This document shows, piece by piece, positions 42,820-51,240 of a stretch of 64,000 nucleotides of DNA (position 1 is the first letter of the stretch; the number at the start of each line of letters is the position of its first letter). The stretch covers positions 124,001 to 188,000 of the forward strand of contig DASZUS010000045.1 in assembly GCA_035547515.1 (NCBI GenBank). Reading direction: 5' to 3'. Source of the DNA: DASZTV01 sp035547515. GTDB taxonomy: Bacteria; Actinomycetota; Actinomycetes; JAFAQI01. The notes beneath the pieces are model-generated. The model saw only the letters and a list, made by a program, of their open reading frames with translations. It ran no database searches and was not told the origin of the DNA. The position numbers were made by a program, and so were the translations under genes.

Positions 42820-42826
42820 GTGGCGC

Positions 42827-43510
42827 TCACGGCTCGAACTTGTAGCCGAGCCCTCGCACCGTCAGCAGGTGCTGCGGCTCCGAAGGCGACGGCTCGATCT
42901 TGGCGCGCAGCCGCTTGACGTGGACGTCCAGCGTCTTGGTGTCGCCGACGTAGTCGCTGCCCCAGATCCGGTCGATCAGCTGGCCGCGGGTGAGCACCCG
43001 CCCGGCGTTGCGTAGCAGGAACTCGAGCAGCTCGAACTCCTTGAGCGGCATCGGGACACCCGACCCGTTGACGCTGACGACGTGGCGGTCGACGTCCATC
43101 CGGACCGGACCGCACTCGAGGATCGAGGAGGCAAGGTCCTCGGGCTCGGCGCCACGACGGCGCAGCACAGCACGGATGCGGGCCACGAGCTCACGAGCCG
43201 AGAACGGCTTGGTCACGTAGTCGTCCGCTCCGATCTCGAGACCGACGACCTTGTCGACCTCCGAGTCCTTCGCGGTGAGCATGATCACCGGCACTTCGGA
43301 CTTTGACCGCAAGGTGCGGCAGACCTCGAGACCAGACAGCCCCGGCAGCATCAGGTCGAGCAGCACCAGGTCTGCTCCGGCGCGGTCGAACTCCTCGAGG
43401 CCGTCCGGGCCGGTGCCGGCCATCGCGACCTCGAAGCCCTCACGGCGCAGCATGTAGCCGAGGGCATCGGAGAACGACTCTTCGTCCTCGACAACGAGAA
43501 TGCGGGTCAC
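42827..43510 (-). CDS. regX3: Response regulator RegX3
   Basis: The phosphate-responsive OmpR-type regulator of actinobacteria (PhoP in Streptomyces). From the GTG at 43510 it has 227 residues: receiver with Asp52 (LVLLDLMLPGLSG) and Lys101 (DYVTKPFSARE), and a C-terminal winged helix (MPLKEFELLEFLLRN, LLTVRGLGYKFEP). Phosphorylated RegX3/PhoP binds PHO boxes such as those at 45621 and 51878. It follows senX3 by 31 bp. The longer upstream frame is not conserved. Confidence 0.92.
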   Translation of the reverse strand: MTRILVVEDEESFSDALGYMLRREGFEVAMAGTGPDGLEEFDRAGADLVLLDLMLPGLSGLEVCRTLRSKSEVPVIMLTAKDSEVDKVVGLEIGADDYVTKPFSARELVARIRAVLRRRGAEPEDLASSILECGPVRMDVDRHVVSVNGSGVPMPLKEFELLEFLLRNAGRVLTRGQLIDRIWGSDYVGDTKTLDVHVKRLRAKIEPSPSEPQHLLTVRGLGYKFEP

Positions 43511-43541
43511 GGGCGCACGGCTCCAACCGGTCGGTGGGGGA

Positions 43542-44822
43542 TCACGAGGCTCCTGCCTCCTGAAGCGAAGCGGACACGTCGGTCGACGGGTCGCGGCGGG
43601 GGCGGGCTGCCGGCAGGCGGATCGTGAAGGTCGTGCCGGCACCGGGACGGCTCCACACCGCGACCTCACCCCCGTGGTTGCCGATGGTGTGCTTGACGAT
43701 CGCGAGACCCAGTCCGGTGCCGCCGGTCTCGCGCGACCGGGCCGGGTCGACGCGATAGAAGCGCTCGAAGATGCGCTCCTGCTCGGCCTCGGCGATGCCG
43801 ATGCCCTGGTCGGTCACGGCGATCTCGATGACGTCGCCGCGGCGGTGCACGCCGACGGCCACCCGGGTGCCTTCGCCGCTGTAAGCCACTGCGTTGTCGA
43901 GCAGGTTGCCGACGGCGATCGCGAGCTGCGCCTCGTCGCCGTACACGACGAGGTTCGGATCGCCGCCGCGCGCGATCGTGATCGCCTTGACCTCGGCGGC
44001 CAGTCGCGCTCGGTCGACGGCCTCGTCGATGACGGCATCGACCAGCACCTCGTTGGCCTCCGGCAGCGGCTCGCCGCCTTGCAGCCGTGAGAGGTCGAGC
44101 AGCTCCTGGACCAGCCGCGACAGGCGCTGCGCCTCGCGTTGCATCCGGCCGACGAACCGGCGTACCGCATCCGGGTCGTCATGCGCGTCGAGTGCCGCCT
44201 CGGCAAGCAGCTGCAGCGCGCCGACCGGAGTCTTGATCTCGTGGCCGACGTTCGCCACGAAGTCGCGGCGCACCGACTCGACGCGCTTGGCCTCGGTCAG
44301 GTCGTCGACCACCAGTGCGACCTCGCCGTCGGGCAACGGCTCCGCGCGGGCCCCGACCGTCATCATGCGGCGGGGAAACTCGTTGGCGCCGAGCACGATC
44401 TCCTCGGTCTGGGCAGTGCCGGTACGGCGGGCGGCGCGGACGAGGGTGACGAGCGCCGGGACGTCGAGGCTGCCCTCGCGCACGACTCCCATCCGGACGG
44501 CCGCGCTGTTGGCAAGGCGGGCGTTGTCGTCGGCGTCGAGCAGCACCGCTGCCGTCGGCAGCAACTGGAGCATGGTCTCGGCGGGCATCGCGTCACGCTT
44601 CTTTGGGGAAGGTCGCGAGAGAGCCGGCTCGTCGGTCGGCTCCTGCTGCGAGCGGGAGCGAATCAGCATGGTGATCACGACCCCGACGAGCAGTCCTGCA
44701 AGTGCAGCAAGACCCACCGCCACGAATCGATCATAGGGACGGGATACCTGCCGGCCGGCCGGTTTGCAGCCTCCGCCAGGGCGACGTTCGCGGTTTTCCG
44801 GGGGCCGACCGCCGCCGTTCAT
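43542..44822 (-). CDS. senX3: Sensor histidine kinase SenX3 (PhoR-like)
   Basis: Phosphate sensor kinase paired with RegX3; it takes its signal through PhoU and the Pst transporter. The protein has one N-terminal membrane segment pair (about 34-54), a PAS-like cytoplasmic domain (85-180), the H-box FVANVGHEIKTPVGALQL with His194, and an ATPase domain with NLLDNAVAYS, DQGIGIAEAEQ and GGTGLGLAIVKH. The ATG at 44822 gives 426 residues, but the GTG at 44723 would begin right at the membrane segment, which is the usual start in SenX3, so the first 33 residues are doubtful. Confidence 0.92.
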   Translation of the reverse strand: MNGGGRPPENRERRPGGGCKPAGRQVSRPYDRFVAVGLAALAGLLVGVVITMLIRSRSQQEPTDEPALSRPSPKKRDAMPAETMLQLLPTAAVLLDADDNARLANSAAVRMGVVREGSLDVPALVTLVRAARRTGTAQTEEIVLGANEFPRRMMTVGARAEPLPDGEVALVVDDLTEAKRVESVRRDFVANVGHEIKTPVGALQLLAEAALDAHDDPDAVRRFVGRMQREAQRLSRLVQELLDLSRLQGGEPLPEANEVLVDAVIDEAVDRARLAAEVKAITIARGGDPNLVVYGDEAQLAIAVGNLLDNAVAYSGEGTRVAVGVHRRGDVIEIAVTDQGIGIAEAEQERIFERFYRVDPARSRETGGTGLGLAIVKHTIGNHGGEVAVWSRPGAGTTFTIRLPAARPRRDPSTDVSASLQEAGAS

Positions 44823-44916
44823 CTAGTCGTTGCTCGTCGTTAACCATGCGCGGGAGACCGTGGGTGGGCGCGCTAGCGCGACTAGGCTCGAAGAGCAAGC
44901 AGCCAGGAGGCGGATC

Positions 44917-45576
44917 GTGCGCGACCAGTACCACCAGGACCTGGACAGCATCACCGCGTCCCTCGTCGACATCACGCGGATGGCGGGCAGCGCCATCAAC
45001 CGCGCGACCATGGCGCTGCTGGACGCCGACCTGCAGGCCGCCGAGTCCGTGATCTCCGGCGACGCGATGATCGACCAGCTCTACGAGCACATCGAGACCG
45101 CCGCGCTCGACCTGCTCGCGAGGCAGCAGCCGGTCGCGAGCGACCTGCGGGTCATCATCACCAGCCTGCGGATGGTGGCCGACATCGAGCGGATGGGCGA
45201 CCTCGCCCTCCACATCGCGAAGGTGGCCAGAAGGCGTTATCCGGCAAGCGCAATCCCACCGGAGCTTCAGGCGACGATGCTCGAGATGGGCCAGGTCGCC
45301 CAGCGGATCTGCGCGAAGTGCTCGAGCGTCATCGCCGGCAGGGATCTCGCGATGGCCGCCGAGCTCGAACGTGACGACGACGTCATGGACGACCTGCACC
45401 GGCGGCTGTTCTCGGTGCTGCTCGACGAGTCCTGGCACGGCGGCATCGAGTGCGCGATCGACGTCACGCTGTGCGGGCGCTACTACGAGCGGTTCTGCGA
45501 CCACGCGGTCTCGGTGGCGCGCCGGGTCATCTTCCTGGTGACCGGCGAGAAGGCGCCGGTCGACACCGTCGCCTGA
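44917..45576 (+). CDS. phoU: Phosphate transport system regulator PhoU
   Basis: A 219-residue all-helical protein of two three-helix bundles, each with a metal-cluster motif: SDLRVIITSLRMVADIERMG and YYERFCDHAVSVARRV. PhoU connects the Pst transporter to the sensor kinase and represses phosphate-starvation signalling when phosphate is plentiful. The GTG at 44917 has AGGAGG with a 6-base spacer. It is divergent from senX3-regX3 and precedes pstSCAB; in E. coli phoU ends the pst operon instead. Confidence 0.93.
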   Translation: MRDQYHQDLDSITASLVDITRMAGSAINRATMALLDADLQAAESVISGDAMIDQLYEHIETAALDLLARQQPVASDLRVIITSLRMVADIERMGDLALHIAKVARRRYPASAIPPELQATMLEMGQVAQRICAKCSSVIAGRDLAMAAELERDDDVMDDLHRRLFSVLLDESWHGGIECAIDVTLCGRYYERFCDHAVSVARRVIFLVTGEKAPVDTVA

Positions 45577-45582
45577 CCCGCG

Positions 45583-45616
45583 GCAGGCCGGCGGCTCGGT
45601 TTGCCAACCGGCCTGC
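45583..45616 (+). terminator. Inverted repeat after phoU
   Basis: GCAGGCCGG (45583-45591) and CCGGCCTGC (45608-45616) form a perfect 9-bp stem with a 16-base loop just after the phoU stop. There is no T-tract, so it may end the phoU transcript or only be structural. Confidence 0.35.
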
Positions 45617-45620
45617 TGGC

Positions 45621-45642
45621 GTTCAGCTCTCGTTCATCTTCC
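45621..45642 (+). promoter_or_regulatory. PHO box upstream of pstS
   Basis: Two adjacent 11-base units, GTTCAGCTCTC and GTTCATCTTCC, in the standard direct-repeat layout for PhoP/RegX3 binding. It lies 100 bp before the pstS start, between phoU and pstS, as expected for the phosphate-starvation promoter of the pst operon. Confidence 0.8.
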
Positions 45643-45741
45643 AGGGGGTGCAGGGTCGATTCCCGCCCTTAGCGTCAGCCCTGCCGGCCCGGACCACCTG
45701 GCCGGACACGCCTGAATGACACATTCGGAGGTTCTGACGCC

Positions 45742-46821
45742 GTGAAGGTTTCGCTCGTTACGCGCACCGCCGGCATCGCCGTCGTCGCAGCGCTCGGCCT
45801 CGCCGCCTGCGGCAGCAGCAGCAGTGGCGGCTCGGGCGGCAGCACCGGGGGAAGCTCTACCAGCCTGAGCCCGCAGGGCTCGACCTTCCAGGCCACGCTC
45901 GAGGCGCAGTGGGCCACCAAGTTCCACGCCCAGCACCCGAGCGACCAGATCACCTACAACCCGACCGGCTCGACCGCCGGCATCGAGGCCTTCACGCAGG
46001 GCACCGCCCCGTTCGCCGGCTCCGACGTCACCATGACCCCCGACGAGCAGACCCAGGCCAACAACGCCTGCGGCAGCACCGCGCTGACCATCCCGATCAC
46101 GGCCGGCGGCGTCGCGATCATGTACAACCTCCCGGGTCTCACCAAGCCGCTCAACCTGTCCGCCGCGACCGTCGCGGGCATCTTCATGGGCAAGATCAAG
46201 ACCTGGAACGACCAGGCGATCAAGACCGACAACCCCGGCGTCTCGCTGCCATCGACCCCGATCACCGTGTACTACCGGGCGGACGGCTCCGGCACGACCG
46301 ACGTCCTGTCGGGCTTCCTCGACGCGGCCGCCAAGTCGGTGTGGACCCTCGGTGTGAACAAGCAGTTCACCAACTGGCCGACCGGTACCGGCGCCACCGG
46401 CTCGAGCGGCGTCGCCGCAGGCGTCAAGAGCACGCAGGGCGGCATCACCTACGCCGAGATCACCTACGCCCAGCAGGACAACCTGCAGACCGCGGCGATC
46501 AAGGGCTTCGGAAACAGCTACGTCCCGCTGAACCAGTCGACGGTGGCGCAGTCGATCGCCTCTGGGTTCACGACGACCGCGACGGCGCCCGACCTGGCCG
46601 GTTCCCTGTCGTTCAACAAGATGACGGGTTACCCGATCTCGACGGTCTCCTACGTCCTGGTCTGCTCGAAGTACAAGAACGCGGGCACCGGCGCTCTGGT
46701 CAAGAGCTTCCTGACCTACGCGGCGGGTCCCGGGCAGTCCGAGGGCCCGGCGCTGGGCTTCGCTCCGCTGCCGACGGCGCTGGACAACAAGGTCAAGTCC
46801 TCGATTGCATCTATCAGCTAA
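45742..46821 (+). CDS. pstS: Phosphate ABC transporter substrate-binding lipoprotein PstS
   Basis: Captures phosphate at the cell surface for PstCAB. The 359-residue protein has a lipoprotein signal with lipobox LAACGSS, a Gly/Ser linker, and the periplasmic-binding fold with phosphate-contacting ITYNPTGSTAGIEAF, FAGSDVTMTPDE and YRADGSGTTDVLSGFLD. Start GTG at 45742 with GGAGG a little far upstream (11-base gap). Preceded by a PHO box, followed by pstC. Confidence 0.95.
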   Translation: MKVSLVTRTAGIAVVAALGLAACGSSSSGGSGGSTGGSSTSLSPQGSTFQATLEAQWATKFHAQHPSDQITYNPTGSTAGIEAFTQGTAPFAGSDVTMTPDEQTQANNACGSTALTIPITAGGVAIMYNLPGLTKPLNLSAATVAGIFMGKIKTWNDQAIKTDNPGVSLPSTPITVYYRADGSGTTDVLSGFLDAAAKSVWTLGVNKQFTNWPTGTGATGSSGVAAGVKSTQGGITYAEITYAQQDNLQTAAIKGFGNSYVPLNQSTVAQSIASGFTTTATAPDLAGSLSFNKMTGYPISTVSYVLVCSKYKNAGTGALVKSFLTYAAGPGQSEGPALGFAPLPTALDNKVKSSIASIS

Positions 46822-46840
46822 CAGCCCTTCTCACTGATTG

Positions 46841-47827
46841 ATGGCCATCATCGCCTCAACGCCGGACAGCGCGTCGCTGCGGACCACCCGCTCGGGTGGC
46901 CGCGGCGACGCGGTGTTCCGGGGTCTCGCGGTCAGCGCCGGGTTGCTCGTCTTCGTCCTGCTCGGGGCGATCGCGGTCTTTCTCGTCGTCAAGGCGATCC
47001 CCTCGCTCCACCACGACAAGACCAGCTTCTGGACGACGAAGACCTGGGCGCCGAATGCCGGCAGCGAGACCTTCGGCATCGCCGCCCTGCTGTTCGGCAC
47101 GGTGCTCACGGCCGCGGTCGCGATGGCGATGGCCGTGCCCGTCGGGATCGGCGTCGCGATCTACATCACGCAGTACGCACCGCGCCGGCTCGCCACCTTC
47201 CTCGGCTACGTCACGGACCTGCTGGCCGCGGTTCCCAGCGTCGTCTACGGGCTGTGGGGGCTGTACTTCCTGCTGCCCCATCTGATCGGGGTGCAGCTGT
47301 TCCTCAGCAAGTACTTCGGCTGGATCCCGCTGTTCGCCAACCCGAACAACCAGGCCAGCATCTTCAGCAAGTCGATCTTCGGCGCGGCGCTCGTCCTTGC
47401 CATCATGGTGCTTCCGATCGTCGCCGCGGTCAGCCGCGAGGTGCTCCGGCAGGTGGACCCGGCGCAGAAGGAAGCCGCGCTTGCCCTCGGCGCCACGCGC
47501 TGGGAGATGATCCGCACCTCCGTGCTGCCGCCGAGCCGCGCCGGGATCGTCAGTGCCGCGATGCTGGGCCTGGGCCGAGCGCTCGGCGAGACGATCGCAG
47601 TCGCGCTGGTCATCGGCGTCAGCTTCAAGATCAGCCCGCACATCTTGGTGCCCGGCGGCAACACGATCGCGGCGAACATCGCCAACTCCTTCGGCGACGC
47701 CGACTCGCTGGGGAGGTCGGCACTGATCGCCAGCGGGCTCGTGCTGTTCGTTGTCACGCTCGCTGTGAACCTCGTCGCCCGGTACGTGATCCTGCGGTCC
47801 GGCACGGAGGAGCGCAGCGCCCTATGA
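46841..47827 (+). CDS. pstC: Phosphate ABC transporter permease PstC
   Basis: A 328-residue permease with six helices after an N-terminal cytoplasmic segment. The inner-membrane-component loop reads REVLRQVDPAQKEAALALGA, TRWEMIRTSVLPPSRAGI, then GRALGETIAVALVIG, the EAA motif that contacts PstB. The ATG at 46841 is used (a TTG one codon before is also open). Partner of PstA. Its stop is overlapped by a 14-codon mini-frame leading to pstA. Confidence 0.94.
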   Translation: MAIIASTPDSASLRTTRSGGRGDAVFRGLAVSAGLLVFVLLGAIAVFLVVKAIPSLHHDKTSFWTTKTWAPNAGSETFGIAALLFGTVLTAAVAMAMAVPVGIGVAIYITQYAPRRLATFLGYVTDLLAAVPSVVYGLWGLYFLLPHLIGVQLFLSKYFGWIPLFANPNNQASIFSKSIFGAALVLAIMVLPIVAAVSREVLRQVDPAQKEAALALGATRWEMIRTSVLPPSRAGIVSAAMLGLGRALGETIAVALVIGVSFKISPHILVPGGNTIAANIANSFGDADSLGRSALIASGLVLFVVTLAVNLVARYVILRSGTEERSAL

Positions 47828-47868
47828 GCCAGCACATCCGGTTACCCGACCTCGAGACAAAGCCATGA
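47824..47868 (+). CDS. 14-codon mini-frame bridging pstC and pstA
   Basis: The ATG at 47824 overlaps the pstC stop (ATGA) and its own TGA overlaps the pstA ATG (ATGA at 47865-47868). It encodes MSQHIRLPDLETKP. Such a double overlap could carry terminating ribosomes from pstC to pstA. It may be a chance frame, but both junctions are exact. Confidence 0.35.
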   Translation: MSQHIRLPDLETKP

Positions 47869-48917
47869 GCTCCGCCACGACCGTGTTGCGCAACCAGGGC
47901 ATCCGCCAGGCCTCCCTGCCGGTATGGGCACCGGCCGCCACGACCGTCGGCGCGGTGCTCGTGACTCTGCTGCTGTTCGCGACGACGGGCTTTCAGGGCG
48001 ACGCCGACTTCCTCGTGGTGGCCGTCGTCATCTCCGTCCTGGCGGTCTCCGGCCTCAGCTGGGTGGTCGAGGGGCGCCGGCGCGCGATCGACCGGATCGC
48101 CACGAACCTCGCGCTGGTCTGCCTCATGCTGACGCTCATCCCACTGGGCTTCGTCGTGGGCTACGTGATCAAACGCGGCCATACCGCGTTCGGGTGGAGC
48201 TTCCTCACCCACGACCTGAGCACGACCGGCCCGCTGCAGGCAGGTGGCGGCGTCGGCCACGCCATCCTCGGCACCCTTGAGCAGGTGCTGATCGCGAGCA
48301 TCTTCTCGGTGCCGATCGGGATCATGGTCGCGATCTACATCACCGAGTACGGAGGGCGCCGCCTCACGACTGCGGTGCGCTTCCTCGTCGACGTCATGAC
48401 CGGCATCCCCTCGATCGTCGCCGGCCTGTTCGTCCTGTCGTTCTGGATCTTCGTCCTGCATCAGGGCTTCTCGGGCTTCGCTGGAGCGCTGGCGCTCGCG
48501 ATCATCGAGCTGCCGATCATCGTCCGGACCTCCGAGGAGATGATCAAGCTGGTCCCCGCGTCGCTCCGCGAGGCGTCGTACGCCCTCGGCATCCCGAAGT
48601 GGCGGACCACGCTTCGAGTGGTGCTGCCGACGGCGTCGACCGGCATCACCACCGGGGTGATGCTCGCCATCGCCCGGGTCATCGGCGAGACGGCGCCCGT
48701 CCTGTTGGTGGTGGGCAGCAGCAACTACTTTCACAACAACCCGTTCCAGGGGTCCCAGGCCTCGATCGGGGCCTACATCTTCCAGAACGCGACCTCGCCG
48801 TCGAACTTCAGCGTCCAGCGCGCTTGGGCGGCCGCGTTGACGCTGATACTGATCGTGCTGGTCCTCTACGTCGCGGCGCGGCTACTCACCCGTCGTAACA
48901 ACCTGGCCCGGAGGTAG
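47865..48917 (+). CDS. pstA: Phosphate ABC transporter permease PstA
   Basis: The second Pst permease, 350 residues, with six core helices plus two extra N-terminal helices (about 18-65). It has VAIYITEYGGRRLTTAVRF, TGIPSIVAGLFVLSFWI and the EAA loop ELPIIVRTSEEMIKLVPAS, LREASYALGIPKWRTTLRVV, then ARVIGETAPVLL. ATG at 47865. The stop shares one base with the first possible pstB start. Confidence 0.94.
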   Translation: MSSATTVLRNQGIRQASLPVWAPAATTVGAVLVTLLLFATTGFQGDADFLVVAVVISVLAVSGLSWVVEGRRRAIDRIATNLALVCLMLTLIPLGFVVGYVIKRGHTAFGWSFLTHDLSTTGPLQAGGGVGHAILGTLEQVLIASIFSVPIGIMVAIYITEYGGRRLTTAVRFLVDVMTGIPSIVAGLFVLSFWIFVLHQGFSGFAGALALAIIELPIIVRTSEEMIKLVPASLREASYALGIPKWRTTLRVVLPTASTGITTGVMLAIARVIGETAPVLLVVGSSNYFHNNPFQGSQASIGAYIFQNATSPSNFSVQRAWAAALTLILIVLVLYVAARLLTRRNNLARR

Positions 48918-49699
48918 TGACGGTGGCAAAGCGGATCGAGACGATCGGGCTGTCGTGCTTCTACGGCAACACCAAGGCGGTCGACGACGTGAGCCTGGTG
49001 ATCGAGCCCAAGAGCGTGACCGCCTTCATCGGTCCGAGCGGGTGCGGCAAGTCGACCTTCCTGCGCTCCCTCAACCGGATGCACGAGGTGATCCCCAACG
49101 CCTCGATCCAGGGCAAGGTGCTGCTCGACGACGAGGACATCTACGGGCCGGGCATCGACGCCGCCGCCGTACGCCGCACGATCGGCATGGTGTTCCAGAA
49201 ACCGAACCCGTTCCCGACGATGTCGATCTTCGACAACGTCGCCGCGGGGCTGAAACTGAACGGCGTCCGTAAGAAGTCCGAGCTCGACGACGCAGTCGAG
49301 CGGTCGCTGCGCGGCGCCAACCTCTGGGAAGAGGTCAAAGACCGGCTCGGCAAGTCCGGGTCAGGCCTGTCGGGCGGTCAGCAGCAGCGGCTCTGCATCG
49401 CGCGTGCCATCGCGGTCGAGCCCCAGGTTCTGCTGATGGACGAGCCGTGCAGCGCCCTCGACCCGATCTCCACGCTGGCCATCGAGGATCTGATCGCGCA
49501 GCTCAAGGACCGCTTCACCATCGTCATCGTCACCCACAACATGCAGCAGGCCGCCCGGGTCTCGGACGTCACGGCGTTCTTCACGCTGCAAGGACCGGGT
49601 CAGCCCGGCCATCTCGTCGAGGTCGACGCTACCCAGAAGATCTTCACCAACCCGACGCAGAAGCGCACCGAGGACTACATCACCGGCCGCTTCGGTTAG
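48917..49699 (+). CDS. pstB: Phosphate ABC transporter ATP-binding protein PstB
   Basis: The ATPase of the Pst importer, 260 residues. Walker A is FIGPSGCGKSTFLRS, then the Q-loop FQKPNPFPTMSIFDNVAAG, the signature LSGGQQQRLCIARA, Walker B VLLMDEPCSALDP and the switch His in VIVTHNMQQAARVSD, all intact and PstB-specific. The GTG at 48917 overlaps the pstA stop; the GTG at 48923, 8 bases after GGAGG, is better spaced and may be the true start. Last gene of pstSCAB. Confidence 0.95.
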   Translation: MTVAKRIETIGLSCFYGNTKAVDDVSLVIEPKSVTAFIGPSGCGKSTFLRSLNRMHEVIPNASIQGKVLLDDEDIYGPGIDAAAVRRTIGMVFQKPNPFPTMSIFDNVAAGLKLNGVRKKSELDDAVERSLRGANLWEEVKDRLGKSGSGLSGGQQQRLCIARAIAVEPQVLLMDEPCSALDPISTLAIEDLIAQLKDRFTIVIVTHNMQQAARVSDVTAFFTLQGPGQPGHLVEVDATQKIFTNPTQKRTEDYITGRFG

Positions 49700-49727
49700 C
49701 CGGGCACCTGCGGCGCAGACTGGACAT

Positions 49728-50024
49728 GTGCGCAGGACTGACGATGAGGCCTTTGTCGTCACGTCGGCGGCTCAAAGCCCGGCCGAGGAACGGCGGTCAC
49801 GTGAGCGCCGCTACCTGTTCACAATGGGGCTGCGCGTGGTGTGCATCATCGCGGCGATCGCATTCGCCCGCGTCTCGTGGATCGTCGCCGGTATCGCGAT
49901 CGCGGGATCTGTGGTGCTGCCGTGGGTCGCGGTGATCGCGGCCAACGCGCCCAGGCTCGGCAGGCGCAGCCGGATGGCCGCCCGCTACGAGGGCAAGCCC
50001 CGCGAGGAGCTAGGCCAGCGCTAG
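49728..50024 (+). CDS. DUF3099 small membrane protein
   Basis: A 98-residue actinobacterial protein: charged start (EERRSRERRYLFTMGLRVVC), two membrane helices (about 33-51 and 53-72) and a basic tail. The RRYLFTMGLRVVC motif is typical of DUF3099. Function unknown. GTG start at 49728, 28 bp after pstB, so it may share the pst transcript. Confidence 0.75.
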   Translation: MRRTDDEAFVVTSAAQSPAEERRSRERRYLFTMGLRVVCIIAAIAFARVSWIVAGIAIAGSVVLPWVAVIAANAPRLGRRSRMAARYEGKPREELGQR

Positions 50025-50141
50025 CGCGACGCCGCCGGCGATGAGGACGAGCAAGACGCCGAGGAGGATCTCCAGCCACAGGGTGAGGTCGACACCGGGC
50101 AGCACCCGCGTGCCGAGATCGACGTCATCGAAGTGGTTCAT
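50010..50141 (-). CDS. Small single-span membrane protein
   Basis: A 43-residue frame from the ATG at 50141: polar start MNHFDDVDLGTRVLPGVD followed by one hydrophobic helix to the C-terminus. It overlaps the end of the convergent DUF3099 gene by 15 bp. No family is recognised. Coding potential rests on composition and the membrane helix only. Confidence 0.4.
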   Translation of the reverse strand: MNHFDDVDLGTRVLPGVDLTLWLEILLGVLLVLIAGGVALALA

Positions 50142-50188
50142 GACTCCATCGTGCCTGATAGGTTTTCCCTTTGCTAGCAACGAGAACG

Positions 50189-50220
50189 TGACGTTCGTCA
50201 ATCTCGGGTGACGCTCGTCA
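50189..50220. promoter_or_regulatory. Twin palindromes between pit and the small membrane gene
   Basis: TGACGTTCGTCA (50189-50200) and TGACGCTCGTCA (50209-50220) are near-perfect TGACG/CGTCA palindromes whose centres are exactly 20 bases apart (two DNA turns), as in operators bound by two dimers on one face. They lie upstream of the small membrane gene and just after the pit stop. The binding protein is unknown. Confidence 0.45.
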
Positions 50221-50232
50221 CAGCGACGGCGG

Positions 50233-51225
50233 CTATCCCACGAAGAGATGGACGATCTTGAACACGGCCGCCGCGGTCAGCCCTGCCGCAGGCAGCGTCA
50301 GGAGCCACGCGACCAGGATGTTGCCGGCGACTCCCCAGCGCACCGCTGAAAGCTTCCGGGTGGCCCCCACCCCCATGACGGCGGACGTGGTGACGTGCGT
50401 CGTCGACACCGGCGCGGCGTAGGCGTAGGCGGTCGTCATAAGAACCGCCGAGGCCACGGTTTGCGCTGCGAACCCCGCGGTGTTGTCGAGCTTGAAGACG
50501 CGACGCCCGAGCGTGCGCATGATCCGCCAGCCGCCCGACGCAGTGCCCGCGCTGATCGCGAGGGCACAGGCGATCTTGACCCACAGCGGGACCGAGAACG
50601 CCGAGAGGTGGTGGGTGACGACTAGCGCGAGTGTGATCACGCCCATCGTCTTCTGCGCGTCCTGGAGCCCGTGGCCGAACGACATCGCGGCCGAGCCGAG
50701 CCACTGGCCCATCCGGAAGCCGACGTTGGCGTCGCGGGGGTTCGCACCTCGGAACACCCACAGCAGCGCCAGCATGAACAGGAAGCCGAGGCCGAAGCCG
50801 ACCAGCGGTGAGGCGATCATCGGGATGATCACCTTCTCGACTACGGCGTGCCAGTTCACGTGCCCGCTCGACGCCAGGGCGGCGCCGCACAGCCCGCCGA
50901 TCAGCGCGTGTGAAGAAGATGACGGCAGGCCGAACCACCATGTGACGAGATTCCACGTGATCGCGCCGACCACCGCGGCGAAGACGATCACGAGCCCTTC
51001 GCTCGTCGCTGGGGCGGTGATGATGCTCCCGACCGTGTTGGCGACCTTGGTCGACACGAGGGCGCCGATGAGGTTGAACACGGCCGCGAGCAGCAGCGCC
51101 GTACGAGGACTCAGCGCCCGTGTGGACACCGACGCCGCAATCGCGTTCGCCGCGTCGTGGAAGCCGTTGGTGTAGTCGAACCCGAGGGCGACCACGATCA
51201 GGACGACGAGTCCTACCGTCTCCAC
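50233..51225 (-). CDS. pit: Inorganic phosphate transporter, Pit family
   Basis: A low-affinity, ion-driven phosphate (metal-phosphate) symporter of 330 residues with about ten helices. The repeated signatures are DYTNGFHDAANAIAASVSTR near the N-terminus and FGHGLQDAQKTMGVITLAL in the middle, with GLPSSSSHALIGGLCGAAL and APVSTTHVTTSAVMGVG. Start GTG at 51225. It follows the DUF47 gene by 15 bp, the standard DUF47-pit pair. Confidence 0.93.
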   Translation of the reverse strand: METVGLVVLIVVALGFDYTNGFHDAANAIAASVSTRALSPRTALLLAAVFNLIGALVSTKVANTVGSIITAPATSEGLVIVFAAVVGAITWNLVTWWFGLPSSSSHALIGGLCGAALASSGHVNWHAVVEKVIIPMIASPLVGFGLGFLFMLALLWVFRGANPRDANVGFRMGQWLGSAAMSFGHGLQDAQKTMGVITLALVVTHHLSAFSVPLWVKIACALAISAGTASGGWRIMRTLGRRVFKLDNTAGFAAQTVASAVLMTTAYAYAAPVSTTHVTTSAVMGVGATRKLSAVRWGVAGNILVAWLLTLPAAGLTAAAVFKIVHLFVG

Positions 51226-51240
51226 AGCTGTCGCTTCGCC

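Noticed and set aside
44817..44845. Possible PHO box over the senX3 start (GTTCATC, GTTGCTC, GTTAACC)
   Set aside because: Spacing is 12 then 10 bases and the cores are degenerate; too weak to claim.
44869..44880. CGCGCTAGCGCG palindrome before phoU
   Set aside because: Short CG-rich palindromes are common by chance in such DNA and nothing ties it to a regulator.
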